Shown here piece after piece: positions 26,857 to 35,638 of a DNA stretch of 64,000 nucleotides. Below the pieces are notes generated by a model. The model searched no databases, was not told where the DNA came from, and was given only the letters and a program-made list of their open reading frames with translations. This DNA comes from Weissella koreensis KACC 15510. Lineage in GTDB: Bacteria > Bacillota > Bacilli > Lactobacillales > Lactobacillaceae. The stretch spans positions 1,358,479 to 1,422,478 of the forward strand of contig NC_015759.1 in assembly GCF_000219805.1 (NCBI RefSeq). Direction: 5' to 3'. Position 1 is the stretch's first letter. Each line of letters opens with the position of its first letter. Made by a program: the position numbers and the translations under genes.

Positions 26857-28119
26857 GTGACTAAAATTTCTATTTTAGATATTGCTTTATTTATTGCGAT
26901 TATTTCCATTTGGGGAATTATGATTGTGAATGTTATTTTGACCATTGCTGGGTATATTTATTATTTAAATTGGACTAATACACCAGCTCCACAACTAAAG
27001 AATGAAACTCCTTTTGTTTCTATTATGGTACCTGCGCATAATGAGGGAATTGTAATTGTAAAAACAGTTCAATCACTATTAGCATTTGATTATCCTGCTG
27101 ATAAATATGAAATCATTGTAATTAATGATAATTCAAATGACAATTCTGCTGAATTATTGAAAACTTTGCAACAAGTTAATCCGGATCGAAATCTGAAAGT
27201 GATTAATACCGATGCAGTAAATGGTGGGAAAGGGAAGTCCAATGCATTAAATATTGGATTAAAAAAAGCAAAAGGTTCCGTTATTTCAATTTATGATGCA
27301 GATAATACACCAGAACATGGAGCATTGCGCTATTTAGTGGCCGAATTGATGGGACATGATGAATATGGAGCAGTTATTGGTAAATTTAGGACCAGAAATA
27401 AAAATGCTTCTATTCTAACCAGATTTATTAACATTGAAACGTTATCATTTCAATGGATGGCTCAGGCTGGAAGACAACAACTATTTCATCTAGGAACAAT
27501 CCCAGGCACGAATTATGTTATTCGGCGCGAGCTTATTGAAAAAGTTGGGGGATGGGATGAAAAAGCGCTAGCTGAAGATACGGAAATTAGTTTTCAAATC
27601 TACGGATTAGGGTATTTAATTAAGTTCCAACCCTTGGCGGTGACTTGGGAGCAAGAACCTCAAACGATGGATGTTTGGTTCCACCAACGAACGCGTTGGG
27701 TTAAAGGGAATATTTATGTTGTGTTGAAGAACTTTAAGAAACTTTTTACTAAAGCAGGTAGACACATTCGGTTTGATTTAGTATATTTTGCGTCAATATA
27801 CTTTCTATTACTGACATCATTAATTTTGTCAGATATTATTTTTGTATTATCAGTTGCAGGAATAACACATTCAACTCTAACAGGGTTTAGTAATGAATTA
27901 TGGTTTGTTGCAATCTTGAGTTTCATTGTGACAACATTTATTACTATTACCACTGAAAAAGGCGAGATGAAAATAAGTAACTTGTTTATGATTGTTGCAA
28001 TGTATTTAATATATAGTCAGATGTGGTTAGCAGTGGCGCTATACGGGATGGTGGGATATGTTAGAGAACAAATTTTTCATAAAGAAGCCAAGTGGTATAA
28101 GACTAAACGGTATAAGTAA
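26857..28119 (+). CDS. Processive glycosyltransferase family 2, BcsA/PgaC-like polysaccharide synthase
   Basis: The synthase (420 residues with the GTG start) has an N-terminal helix pair, a cytosolic GT2 domain and three or four C-terminal helices. GT2 motifs: SIMVPAHNEG, IVINDNS, the DxD in SIYDADN, the TED-like LAEDTEIS, and QRTRW (QxxRW) that holds the acceptor. There is no PilZ domain, so c-di-GMP control must come from a partner. The start is unusual: a stop lies at 26848-26850, AAAGAGGTG looks like the ribosome site, and the well-spaced codon is ATT at 26866 rather than ATG. GTG 26857 is given here by convention. Confidence 0.9.
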   Translation: MTKISILDIALFIAIISIWGIMIVNVILTIAGYIYYLNWTNTPAPQLKNETPFVSIMVPAHNEGIVIVKTVQSLLAFDYPADKYEIIVINDNSNDNSAELLKTLQQVNPDRNLKVINTDAVNGGKGKSNALNIGLKKAKGSVISIYDADNTPEHGALRYLVAELMGHDEYGAVIGKFRTRNKNASILTRFINIETLSFQWMAQAGRQQLFHLGTIPGTNYVIRRELIEKVGGWDEKALAEDTEISFQIYGLGYLIKFQPLAVTWEQEPQTMDVWFHQRTRWVKGNIYVVLKNFKKLFTKAGRHIRFDLVYFASIYFLLLTSLILSDIIFVLSVAGITHSTLTGFSNELWFVAILSFIVTTFITITTEKGEMKISNLFMIVAMYLIYSQMWLAVALYGMVGYVREQIFHKEAKWYKTKRYK

Positions 28120-30187
28120 AAAGTTTCAAGGGATATTATTATTAATTGCTTTAATATTGGGGATGATCTATGGATCCACAACAATTGTTTGGGCAGATAA
28201 TAATAATGAAAACAAAAATTTTAGTCAAAATTTTAATAATTCTAATATGACAATATCTGGTGAAACAGTCCAAGAGGATGTGTTTTTTAATAAAATGGAT
28301 TATTGGGATGTTAATAAAGGAACAATTAACTTTAATTTTAAGGTATCACAACTCGATGATTATAACGTTTCAGACTTAACATTATCTATGAATGGGATTA
28401 AATTCTATTCTTTTCGACCAGATGCAACGGATGATATCCAAAATAAAACGATTGATGTCCCCGTTGATTTATTGCAAGGATCGAATCATTTACAAATTTC
28501 AGGACAAACATTTAATCAAAGTGATAATAATACAACGCTTTTGGCAACACCAGCTAATTGGTTGACGGTTTATCAAGATTCAAATATTAATTTGGATTAT
28601 TCATTATCTGAAGCAGATGATAAAATTAATCAATTTTATGATCATTTTACAGGTTTTGATACAGTGATAAATCAAAAATCGGCTATCCGGATTAACACTA
28701 ATCTATCTGATCCAGAGTTAGAAGCAAACCTGTATGCTTTATCAGGAATTGATGGTGTAGTATCAGATAAAGGTAAAATATCGTTAATTAATAGTGATGA
28801 CCAGGCGATAAATAATTATGATTATCAAATCATTATTTCTAAACAAGCACATCTCCCAGAACAATTCAAAGAAGTTGGTAAAGATTTGGGCCAACAAGAA
28901 GCGTGCATTAAAGCTATTAATGATCAAGGAAAGCATTACCTAGTAGTAACTGCGAAAACGAATAAACAATTGATTAAGGCCGCACGATTTGTTTCTAATT
29001 CAGAGTTAATGAAAGAGACGCAACAAGCGAACAAAAAGATTTCAACAAAAACTGAAACTTACTTGGCTTCACCAACAAATAAATTTGTTCAAGAAATCTC
29101 ATCAAATGACACGACTTTATCGGGTTCCGGTCATCAAGAGGCAACTTATTCACTTGAAATGCCAAAAGCTCGTAATAATGCGAATGGTTCGACAATTCTC
29201 CTCCATACAAAATATGCTAAAAATATTGATTTTAGTAAATCCCTAGTGACGGTTGAACTTGATGGAAAAAAGATTGGAAGTCATCAATTAACTGCCAAAA
29301 AAGCAGATAATGACACTTTTGAAATTAAAATACCAAATGGCCAAGCGCTTGGAAAAGGGTTTAATATAAAAGTTATTTTCGATATGGTAAATAACCAATC
29401 TTCATTGAATCAAACACCATGGGCCATTATTGAAAAACAATCCAAGGTTACGATCAAAACAGAGCCGATGAATAATTTGTTATTTTCTAATTATCCTAGT
29501 ACTTTTATTAAGAATAAGACATATGAGCATATCGCGTTGATTCGACCTGAAAAATTGAATAGTATTTATCTTGATACACTTTCTAGTTTATTTAATGGGA
29601 TAGGTAGTTATGTTGAACAGAATACCGGGCAGATAAAAGTTTATCATAAAACACCCAACAAAACACAACTAGCAAATAGCAGTATTATTACCTTTGGGAC
29701 ACCTAAGGATAATCAATTTATTAGAAATTCCAATAATGATTTATATTTTAAATTTGATCATCATTTTAAAAATATCGTGTCTAATGAAAAAATGAGTTTA
29801 GAATCCAACTATAGTCGTAAAATTGGAACGGCACAGTTGTTACGCTCACCCTATAATCAGAAACGGTCAATCTTAATTTTAACGGCTATCCATGAACAAG
29901 ATGTAGCGATGGCTGCGAACACAGTTAGTTCACAGAGTGGATTATCCCAAGTTGATGGGGATGCGATTGTTATTGATCGAGATAACCAACAAAAGACATA
30001 TCGTTTTAAAAAAGATATTGCTGCTGACGCCAAATTAGACCTTGACTTAAGATTAAAACGGAATCAAAAATTAATAGTATATCTTGTTGTCTTTACATTG
30101 ATCCTGATTTCATTGATTGGTGTAATTATCGTCATTTTATATAAAAATGATAATCTGAGATTTGGAAGGAATAATCATGAAAGATAA
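28058..30187 (+). CDS. BcsB-like membrane-anchored synthase subunit
   Basis: An N-terminal signal or helix lies at about residues 25-45 of this 709-residue protein, ending near VWADNN. A long extracytoplasmic beta-rich region and one C-terminal transmembrane helix (LIVYLVVFTLILISLIGVII) follow. This layout and phrases such as DLTLSMNGIKFYSF, PVDLLQGSNHLQISG and HQEATYSLEMPKARNN fit the BcsB/cellulose synthase subunit family, which guides the polymer out of the GT2 channel. It overlaps the synthase gene by 62 bases if ATG 28058 is used, tying their translation together. Confidence 0.78.
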   Translation: MLENKFFIKKPSGIRLNGISKKFQGILLLIALILGMIYGSTTIVWADNNNENKNFSQNFNNSNMTISGETVQEDVFFNKMDYWDVNKGTINFNFKVSQLDDYNVSDLTLSMNGIKFYSFRPDATDDIQNKTIDVPVDLLQGSNHLQISGQTFNQSDNNTTLLATPANWLTVYQDSNINLDYSLSEADDKINQFYDHFTGFDTVINQKSAIRINTNLSDPELEANLYALSGIDGVVSDKGKISLINSDDQAINNYDYQIIISKQAHLPEQFKEVGKDLGQQEACIKAINDQGKHYLVVTAKTNKQLIKAARFVSNSELMKETQQANKKISTKTETYLASPTNKFVQEISSNDTTLSGSGHQEATYSLEMPKARNNANGSTILLHTKYAKNIDFSKSLVTVELDGKKIGSHQLTAKKADNDTFEIKIPNGQALGKGFNIKVIFDMVNNQSSLNQTPWAIIEKQSKVTIKTEPMNNLLFSNYPSTFIKNKTYEHIALIRPEKLNSIYLDTLSSLFNGIGSYVEQNTGQIKVYHKTPNKTQLANSSIITFGTPKDNQFIRNSNNDLYFKFDHHFKNIVSNEKMSLESNYSRKIGTAQLLRSPYNQKRSILILTAIHEQDVAMAANTVSSQSGLSQVDGDAIVIDRDNQQKTYRFKKDIAADAKLDLDLRLKRNQKLIVYLVVFTLILISLIGVIIVILYKNDNLRFGRNNHER

Positions 30188-31034
30188 TAAAAGCACCTCA
30201 ATTTTAAGTGATGTTTATTTATTAATTTTTTTGGCATTGATTTTAACAACAGCGATTATGACAGAGTTATCAGGTCAATTAATGGCAAATGCGATTTATT
30301 TATTTGTCACCATGTTATTGATCTTAATAATGTATTTTTTTGGTTTGCTTATTGGGATTGCTTTTAATTTAGTCTTTATGTTTGGGCAGGTTCTCTACAT
30401 TATTTTTTTAAATTCAATTAATCATGGGGAAATAGAACTATTACAAATCTATTGGCTGATTGTGCCATTAGTATTGTCCATTACTTTTTATTCAATGACT
30501 AATAGAGTGCGACAATTACAAAGTGATAATCTAGAGTTACAAAATAGAATCATTGAACAGGGTGCTTTTAATACCAAAACCAATCTAAGAACAACGGCTG
30601 CATTTTTAGAGGATTCAAATATATTTACAGAAACCAGTCAACGGTTTAACATTCCGACCAGTGTTGTAGCCATTCAAGTTCGATATTTGGAACAATTAAG
30701 AGAAATTATGAGTGAACGACGGATTGATGAATTAATTGATTTAACTACGACAGCCTTAAAACACAGTACTCGTGGTAATGATATTTCCTATTTATTAAAT
30801 GATGATGAAAGTAATTTAACGTGGGCGACACTTTTATATACTGATCTTGATGGAGCAAAAATAGTTGAGGAGCGAATTAAAGATAATTTTGATCAATTAT
30901 TGATTAATGCTAAATCTTTAAAGGATATTGATATTAGTTTAAAAACCGGCGCAGTGGAATACGACAATCAAGAAATGAAAAGTGCTAATGCGTATATGGA
31001 TGCAGCGATTAAAGAATTAGAATATGACGTTTGA
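30177..31034 (+). CDS. Membrane protein with degenerate GGDEF domain, probable c-di-GMP receptor
   Basis: Four transmembrane segments in the first 105 residues of this 285-residue protein lead to a short coiled coil (QLQSDNLELQNRIIEQ) and a GGDEF-fold domain. The active-site GGDEF is replaced by NDDES (208-212), so it should not make c-di-GMP. RGND at 199-202 sits exactly nine residues upstream, the place of the RxxD inhibitory site that binds c-di-GMP. Listeria PssE and Pseudomonas PelD use the same logic to activate synthases. GGAAGGA precedes ATG 30177, which overlaps the BcsB-like gene by 11 bases. Confidence 0.82.
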   Translation: MKDNKSTSILSDVYLLIFLALILTTAIMTELSGQLMANAIYLFVTMLLILIMYFFGLLIGIAFNLVFMFGQVLYIIFLNSINHGEIELLQIYWLIVPLVLSITFYSMTNRVRQLQSDNLELQNRIIEQGAFNTKTNLRTTAAFLEDSNIFTETSQRFNIPTSVVAIQVRYLEQLREIMSERRIDELIDLTTTALKHSTRGNDISYLLNDDESNLTWATLLYTDLDGAKIVEERIKDNFDQLLINAKSLKDIDISLKTGAVEYDNQEMKSANAYMDAAIKELEYDV

Positions 31035-31091
31035 TAATGTAACAAAATTTTGAAATAAATTAACTATGAATTTAATTAAGATTATAAAAAT

Positions 31092-31150
31092 AAAACTGGT
31101 TGGAGGTAGATGACTTAACGTCAAAATACTTCTTTCCAGTTTTGTTTTTT
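31092..31150 (+). terminator. Terminator of the exopolysaccharide operon
   Basis: AAAACTGG (31092-31099) pairs with CCAGTTTT (31136-31143), and inside it GGTA/TACT-like and TGAC/GTCA pairs extend the stem. A run of T follows to 31150. Confidence 0.82.
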
Positions 31151-31175
31151 TGATTAATATGGTTAAATTAAATAC

Positions 31176-32090
31176 TTATTGATCACTAATTTCATTTTTT
31201 GTGTTCGAATATTTGGAAAGAACTGTGCTAAACATTTGTTCTTCTGGTGTTAAGATGTGATTTCTTCTAAATGCGATACTTCCTATGAATGTTGGCTGAT
31301 TCTCATCATTTAAGGGGAGTACAACTATATTTGATGAATTTGGGTTGACGATATCAGCTAATAAGGCAATACCTAAGTTTTCTGCAACCATATTCATTAA
31401 AAAATTTATATCGGAAGTTTTCATAAAAAAATTCGGTCTAATGTTATTTTCATTGGCGAAAATTGTCATGGCCTGATTATGAACAAAATTAGAATCTAGT
31501 GCTATAAATTGTTCTTTTTTTAGATCAGCGAAAGAAACACTTTCTTTTTGCGAAAGGGGATTTTTTTTGGAAACGAAAATTTTAAAATGAGCTTTTACGA
31601 ATGGCTCTTGATTTAACTCTTCATGAACATTGCTATTTAATGAACCCAATAATGCAATGTCAACATCACCATCTAGTAAAGATTTTTTTAATACATTAGA
31701 GCCTGCTTCGTAAATATGCATGTTTTTGATATTAAAATATTTGTCAAATTCTTTGCTGGCGGCTACGATTTTGGCAAAATAAGCATTTTTCAACATTGGT
31801 GGTAAACCAATGGTAGTAATATGCGATTTTAAGTGATTCAATTCATGTTGGGCACTACCCAATTCTGTCATAATTGAGCTAGTATGTTTATATAATTGTT
31901 CCCCTTCAGGCGTGAAGTGTAATTCAGTTTGAGCATTTCCTCTAATTACTAATTTGCTATGAAAGTACGTTTCCAATCGTTTTAATGCCGTACTAATTGA
32001 AGGTTGACTAACACCAAAAGTTTGAGCAACTTTTGTAAAACTTTTTTTATTATATAATTCATTAAAATATTCGAAATCTTCTGTTTTCAT
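31176..32090 (-). CDS. mleR: LysR-family regulator, malolactic (MleR-like)
   Basis: The N-terminal helix-turn-helix of this 304-residue protein (FTKVAQTFGVSQPSISTALKRLETYF) is standard for LysR regulators, and the rest is the ligand-binding domain. It diverges from mleA-mleP across about 140 bases containing a palindrome and promoter, the usual arrangement for MleR activating the malolactic operon with malate as co-inducer. The function is assigned from family and position. Confidence 0.85.
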   Translation of the reverse strand: MKTEDFEYFNELYNKKSFTKVAQTFGVSQPSISTALKRLETYFHSKLVIRGNAQTELHFTPEGEQLYKHTSSIMTELGSAQHELNHLKSHITTIGLPPMLKNAYFAKIVAASKEFDKYFNIKNMHIYEAGSNVLKKSLLDGDVDIALLGSLNSNVHEELNQEPFVKAHFKIFVSKKNPLSQKESVSFADLKKEQFIALDSNFVHNQAMTIFANENNIRPNFFMKTSDINFLMNMVAENLGIALLADIVNPNSSNIVVLPLNDENQPTFIGSIAFRRNHILTPEEQMFSTVLSKYSNTKNEISDQ

Positions 32091-32156
32091 CTTAACCCCT
32101 TTAATATAGGTACTTTTGGCTGGGTGTATAAATTTATTTTATAGTATATGCTAAGT

Positions 32157-32189
32157 TTGACTATAAAACAATAAGCGGTGTATAGTCAA
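32157..32189 (+). promoter_or_regulatory. mleA promoter with embedded inverted repeat
   Basis: TTGACTATA (32157-32165) and TATAGTCAA (32181-32189) form a perfect 9-bp inverted repeat with a 15-base spacer. The outer hexamers also serve as -35 (TTGACT) and -10 (TATAGT) at 18-base spacing. A second LysR-like half palindrome, TAG-N6-CTA, lies just upstream at 32142-32153. Together these are candidate MleR sites. Confidence 0.6.
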
Positions 32190-32232
32190 CCTATTGATAA
32201 ATAAAAATATTAATTTCACGGAGGAAATAATA

Positions 32233-33861
32233 ATGAATACCAAAGGATACGACATTTTACGTAACCAATTTTTAAATAAGGGTACAGCTTTCACAATGGA
32301 AGAACGTGCAGAACTTGGATTGATTGGTGCATTGCCAAGCAAAGTACAAACTCTTGAAGAACAAACTGAACAAGCTTACAAGCAATTCCAATCTAAAAGC
32401 CCATTGCTTGAAAAAAGAATTTTCTTGATGAATTTGTTTAATGAAAACGTTACTTTGTTCTATAACTTGATGGACCAACACGTTTCAGAATTCATGCCTA
32501 TTGTTTATGATCCAGTTGTTGCTGATTCAATTGAACAATACAATGAAATCTACACTAACCCTCAAAATGCTGCATTTTTGTCTGTTGATCGTCCTGAAGA
32601 TATCGAAAGTGCTTTAAAGAACGCTTCTGATGGAAGAGACATCAAGTTAGTTGTTGTAACCGATGCTGAAGGTATCTTAGGTATGGGTGACTGGGGTGTT
32701 AACGGTGTTGATATTGCCGTTGGTAAATTGATGGTTTATACAGCCGCTGCTGGTATCGATCCAGCATCAGTTTTGCCAATTAGCATTGATGCAGGAACTA
32801 ACAACAAAGCATTGTTGGAAAATCCTTTGTACTTAGGAAACAAGCACGAGCGTATTGCTGGTGACGAATATCTTGCATTTATTGATAAGTTTGTTGCTGC
32901 TGAACAAAAGTTGTTCCCAGAATCATTATTGCACTGGGAAGACTTTGGTCGTGCCAATGCTCAAGTTATCTTAGATAAGTACAAGAATAACATCGCAACA
33001 TTTAACGATGATATTCAAGGAACAGGAATGATTGTTCTAGCAGGTATCTTTGGAGCATTGAACATCTCAAAGGAAAAGTTGGTTGATCAAACTTTCGTTA
33101 CCTTTGGTGCCGGATCAGCCGGTATGGGAATTGCTAACCAAATCTTCTCAGAATTAAAGCAAGCTGGATTATCTGATGACGAAGCTCGCAGCCACTTCTA
33201 TCTTGTTGATAAGCAAGGATTGTTGTTTGATGACACAGAAGGTTTGACTGAAGCACAAAAGCCATTCACTCGTTCACGTAAAGAATTTGCTAATGCAGAT
33301 CAACTAACTGATTTAGAAGCAGTTGTTAATGAAATTCACCCAACTGTTTTGATTGGTACTTCAACACAACCTGGTGCCTTTACAGAATCAATTGTTAAGT
33401 CAATGGCAGCACATACTGAACGTCCAATTATCTTCCCATTGTCAAACCCAACAAAGTTGATCGAAGCCTCAGCAGAAAACTTAATTAAGTGGACTGATGG
33501 AAAAGCTTTGATCGCTACAGGAATTCCTTCTGACGATGTTGAATACAATGGTGTTACTTATACTATTGGTCAAGGAAACAATGCTTTGATTTATCCTGGA
33601 TTAGGATTTGGGCTAGTTGCTGCAACAGCTAAGTTGTTGACACCTGAGACTATTTCAGCAGCCATCCATGCACTTGGTGGACTAGTTGATGCTGACGAAG
33701 CTGGGGCAGCTGTATTGCCACCTGTTTCAAATCTTACTGAATTCTCACAAAAGATTGCTGAAGTTACAGCGCAAAGCGTAGTAGATCAAGATCTTAACCG
33801 CGAACCAATTGCAGATGTTAAGCAAGCAGTTCAAGACGCTAAGTGGTCTGCAGAATACTAA
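32233..33861 (+). CDS. mleA: Malolactic enzyme
   Basis: The malolactic enzyme (542 residues, usual length) decarboxylates L-malate directly to L-lactate and CO2 using NAD and manganese, raising internal pH and, with malate/lactate exchange, generating a proton-motive force. It is a malic-enzyme-family protein: [51 protein letters not shown] and the NAD site [17 protein letters not shown]. The upstream in-frame ATG at 32194 is rejected because CGGAGGAAA precedes ATG 32233. The malic enzyme alternative is less likely given length and context. Confidence 0.94.
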   Translation: MNTKGYDILRNQFLNKGTAFTMEERAELGLIGALPSKVQTLEEQTEQAYKQFQSKSPLLEKRIFLMNLFNENVTLFYNLMDQHVSEFMPIVYDPVVADSIEQYNEIYTNPQNAAFLSVDRPEDIESALKNASDGRDIKLVVVTDAEGILGMGDWGVNGVDIAVGKLMVYTAAAGIDPASVLPISIDAGTNNKALLENPLYLGNKHERIAGDEYLAFIDKFVAAEQKLFPESLLHWEDFGRANAQVILDKYKNNIATFNDDIQGTGMIVLAGIFGALNISKEKLVDQTFVTFGAGSAGMGIANQIFSELKQAGLSDDEARSHFYLVDKQGLLFDDTEGLTEAQKPFTRSRKEFANADQLTDLEAVVNEIHPTVLIGTSTQPGAFTESIVKSMAAHTERPIIFPLSNPTKLIEASAENLIKWTDGKALIATGIPSDDVEYNGVTYTIGQGNNALIYPGLGFGLVAATAKLLTPETISAAIHALGGLVDADEAGAAVLPPVSNLTEFSQKIAEVTAQSVVDQDLNREPIADVKQAVQDAKWSAEY

Positions 33862-33876
33862 TTAGGGTGTAGAAAA

Positions 33877-35148
33877 TTGGAAAAGATAAAAAAAATTAAA
33901 ATTAGTGGTGTCAGTTTACCATTGTATATACTGATGTTAGTTGTATTGTTTGTAACAATCGCACTAAAGAAATTACCACTAAATATGCTAGGGTTAACAT
34001 TAATGTTGGTGTTACTTGGTCACCTATTTTACTACCTTGGTAGTATCATACCTGTGGTTAAGTCATATCTTGGTGGAGGATCAGTTTTCACGATCTTCGC
34101 CGCAGCTGCTTTGGCAGCAACAGGAATTATTCCAGCCAATGTCGTAGGTGCTACTAAGACCTTTTTAAATGACCAAGGATTATTGGACTTTTATATTGCC
34201 GCATTAATTGTTGGATCTATTCTAGGTATGAATCGTAAGTTGCTTATGAAAGCTGCTGTAAGATTCATTCCGGTATCTCTAATCGCCATGGTCGCAGGGT
34301 TCTTCTCTGTTGGTTTGGTTGGAAAGTTATTGGGACTAGGATTTGGTCATTCAGTAATGTTCGTTTCTATGCCAATGATGGCTGGAGGAATTGGTGCAGG
34401 TGCCGTTCCTTTGTCTCATATTTACTCTCAAGGATTAGGCGTAAGTTCAGCATCAATGTTTTCACAGTTGATTCCTGCCGTTACCTTGGGAAATGTCCTT
34501 GCAGTTATTGGGGCAGCCTTGATTTCTAAAATTTGGGCAAATACTAAGTATGATGGACATGGTGTTTTGTTGCCAATTAATGAAGATGAAAAAACTGAAC
34601 CAATCAAAAACCTTGATGCAACACGCATTGGAGTTGGTATGTTGGTAGCCTTCTCATTCTTCCTAGTTGGTACCATCTTAAACAGCTTTGTACCAAAGGT
34701 TCACGCTTATGCTTTTATCATTATTTTGGTTATTTTAGCTAAAGCATTTAACTTAGTTCCTAAGCACTTAGAAGAATCAGTTGTTATGTTCAACAATGTT
34801 ATTATGGGTAATTTGACACACGCCGTATTGGCTGGTATCGGATTAGCTTTGATCGACTTAAATGTTTTGGCACAATCATTGACTTGGAAGTTTGTTATTT
34901 TGACACTAACTAGTGTTATCGTAATGGGTCTTGTAAGTGCTCTAGTTGGTAAGTTGTTTGGACTTTATCCCGTTGAAACTGCAATTGCGTCAGGAATGGC
35001 CAATAACAGTATGGGTGGAACTGGTAATGTCGCTGTTTTGTCAGCTTCAAACCGTATGAGTATGATCGCCTTTGCTCAAATGGGTAACCGAATGGGAGGA
35101 GCCATCGTGCTAATCCTAGGTGGAATCTTAATTCAATTCTGGCATTAA
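33877..35148 (+). CDS. mleP: 2-hydroxycarboxylate transporter, malate/lactate exchanger
   Basis: A polytopic protein (423 residues) of the 2HCT family (MleP/CitP/MaeP). Both family GGxG re-entrant loops are visible: MMAGGIGAGAVPLSHIY, and NNSMGGTGNVAVLSASNRM followed by the C-terminal FAQMGNRMGGAIVLILGG, which holds the substrate-binding Arg region. It starts with TTG 33877 preceded by AGGGTG, 15 bases after mleA. Pairing with mleA makes malate-in/lactate-out the likely reaction. Confidence 0.9.
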   Translation: MEKIKKIKISGVSLPLYILMLVVLFVTIALKKLPLNMLGLTLMLVLLGHLFYYLGSIIPVVKSYLGGGSVFTIFAAAALAATGIIPANVVGATKTFLNDQGLLDFYIAALIVGSILGMNRKLLMKAAVRFIPVSLIAMVAGFFSVGLVGKLLGLGFGHSVMFVSMPMMAGGIGAGAVPLSHIYSQGLGVSSASMFSQLIPAVTLGNVLAVIGAALISKIWANTKYDGHGVLLPINEDEKTEPIKNLDATRIGVGMLVAFSFFLVGTILNSFVPKVHAYAFIIILVILAKAFNLVPKHLEESVVMFNNVIMGNLTHAVLAGIGLALIDLNVLAQSLTWKFVILTLTSVIVMGLVSALVGKLFGLYPVETAIASGMANNSMGGTGNVAVLSASNRMSMIAFAQMGNRMGGAIVLILGGILIQFWH

Positions 35149-35181
35149 AAAATGCTACCTTTTCTTAGTAAGATATAATGA

Positions 35182-35300
35182 TTAGAGTTACGATCACTTA
35201 TGCTCAAATGAGCAAGCGACTGGGGAGCAATTGTTCTAATTCTAGGATAATTCCTAATTAAATTTAGACATTAAAAATATTATATTTTCTCATAAGAACT
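35182..35300 (+). pseudogene. Decayed duplicate of the mleP 3' end
   Basis: This non-coding stretch aligns with the last part of mleP and its downstream bases, shifted by about 128 positions. TGCTCAAATG recurs, then CTAATTCTAGGA against CTAATCCTAGGT, TTAATTCAATTCTGGCATTAAA against CTAATTAAATTTAGACATTAAA (each with gaps), and ATTTTCTCATAAGA against CTTTTCTTAGTAAGA. The copy is full of substitutions and frame breaks. It is either an old tandem duplication of the 3' end or the remnant of a second transporter gene. Confidence 0.72.
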
Positions 35301-35304
35301 AAGT

Positions 35305-35345
35305 AAAAGAGCTGTAAATAATATATTTACAGCTCTTTTTTTATG
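35305..35345 (+). terminator. Terminator of the mle operon
   Basis: AAAGAGCTGTAAATA pairs perfectly with TATTTACAGCTCTTT around a minimal loop, followed by T residues. It lies after the decayed copy, so any original downstream gene end may once have used it. Confidence 0.88.
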
Positions 35346-35525
35346 CAGATATAAGTAAAATAAGGATTAACAATATTATCTCGAAGCTTTATTATTAATT
35401 CCTGAAGATTTAAATAAAATTATTATTTAATAGCGGATGTAGTTTTATACAATGATGATAGCGTATTTGGTGAAGATTTCAAACTATGTAAATAAGTACT
35501 TGCAATTAAAGGTGTTTTAATCAAA

Positions 35526-35596
35526 ATAAAAACTGATCGGAGATATTTGTCGGAGATATTTGGTATAATACCAAAATGTTTCTGATCAGTTTTTAT
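35526..35596. terminator. Long bidirectional hairpin after the Mga-like gene
   Basis: ATAAAAACTGATC (35526-35538) pairs with GATCAGTTTTTAT (35584-35596), and the inside forms a second helix (ATTTGGTA / TACCAAAAT). GGAGATATTTG occurs twice in a row within it (35539-35549 and 35552-35562). It would terminate the minus-strand regulator, with A/T runs suitable for both directions. The gap 35149-35638 otherwise holds the decayed duplicate and the mle terminator. Confidence 0.65.
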
Positions 35597-35638
35597 ATAA
35601 TTGTAAAATTAATAAATTGAGCCAATAGCTTATTAGGT

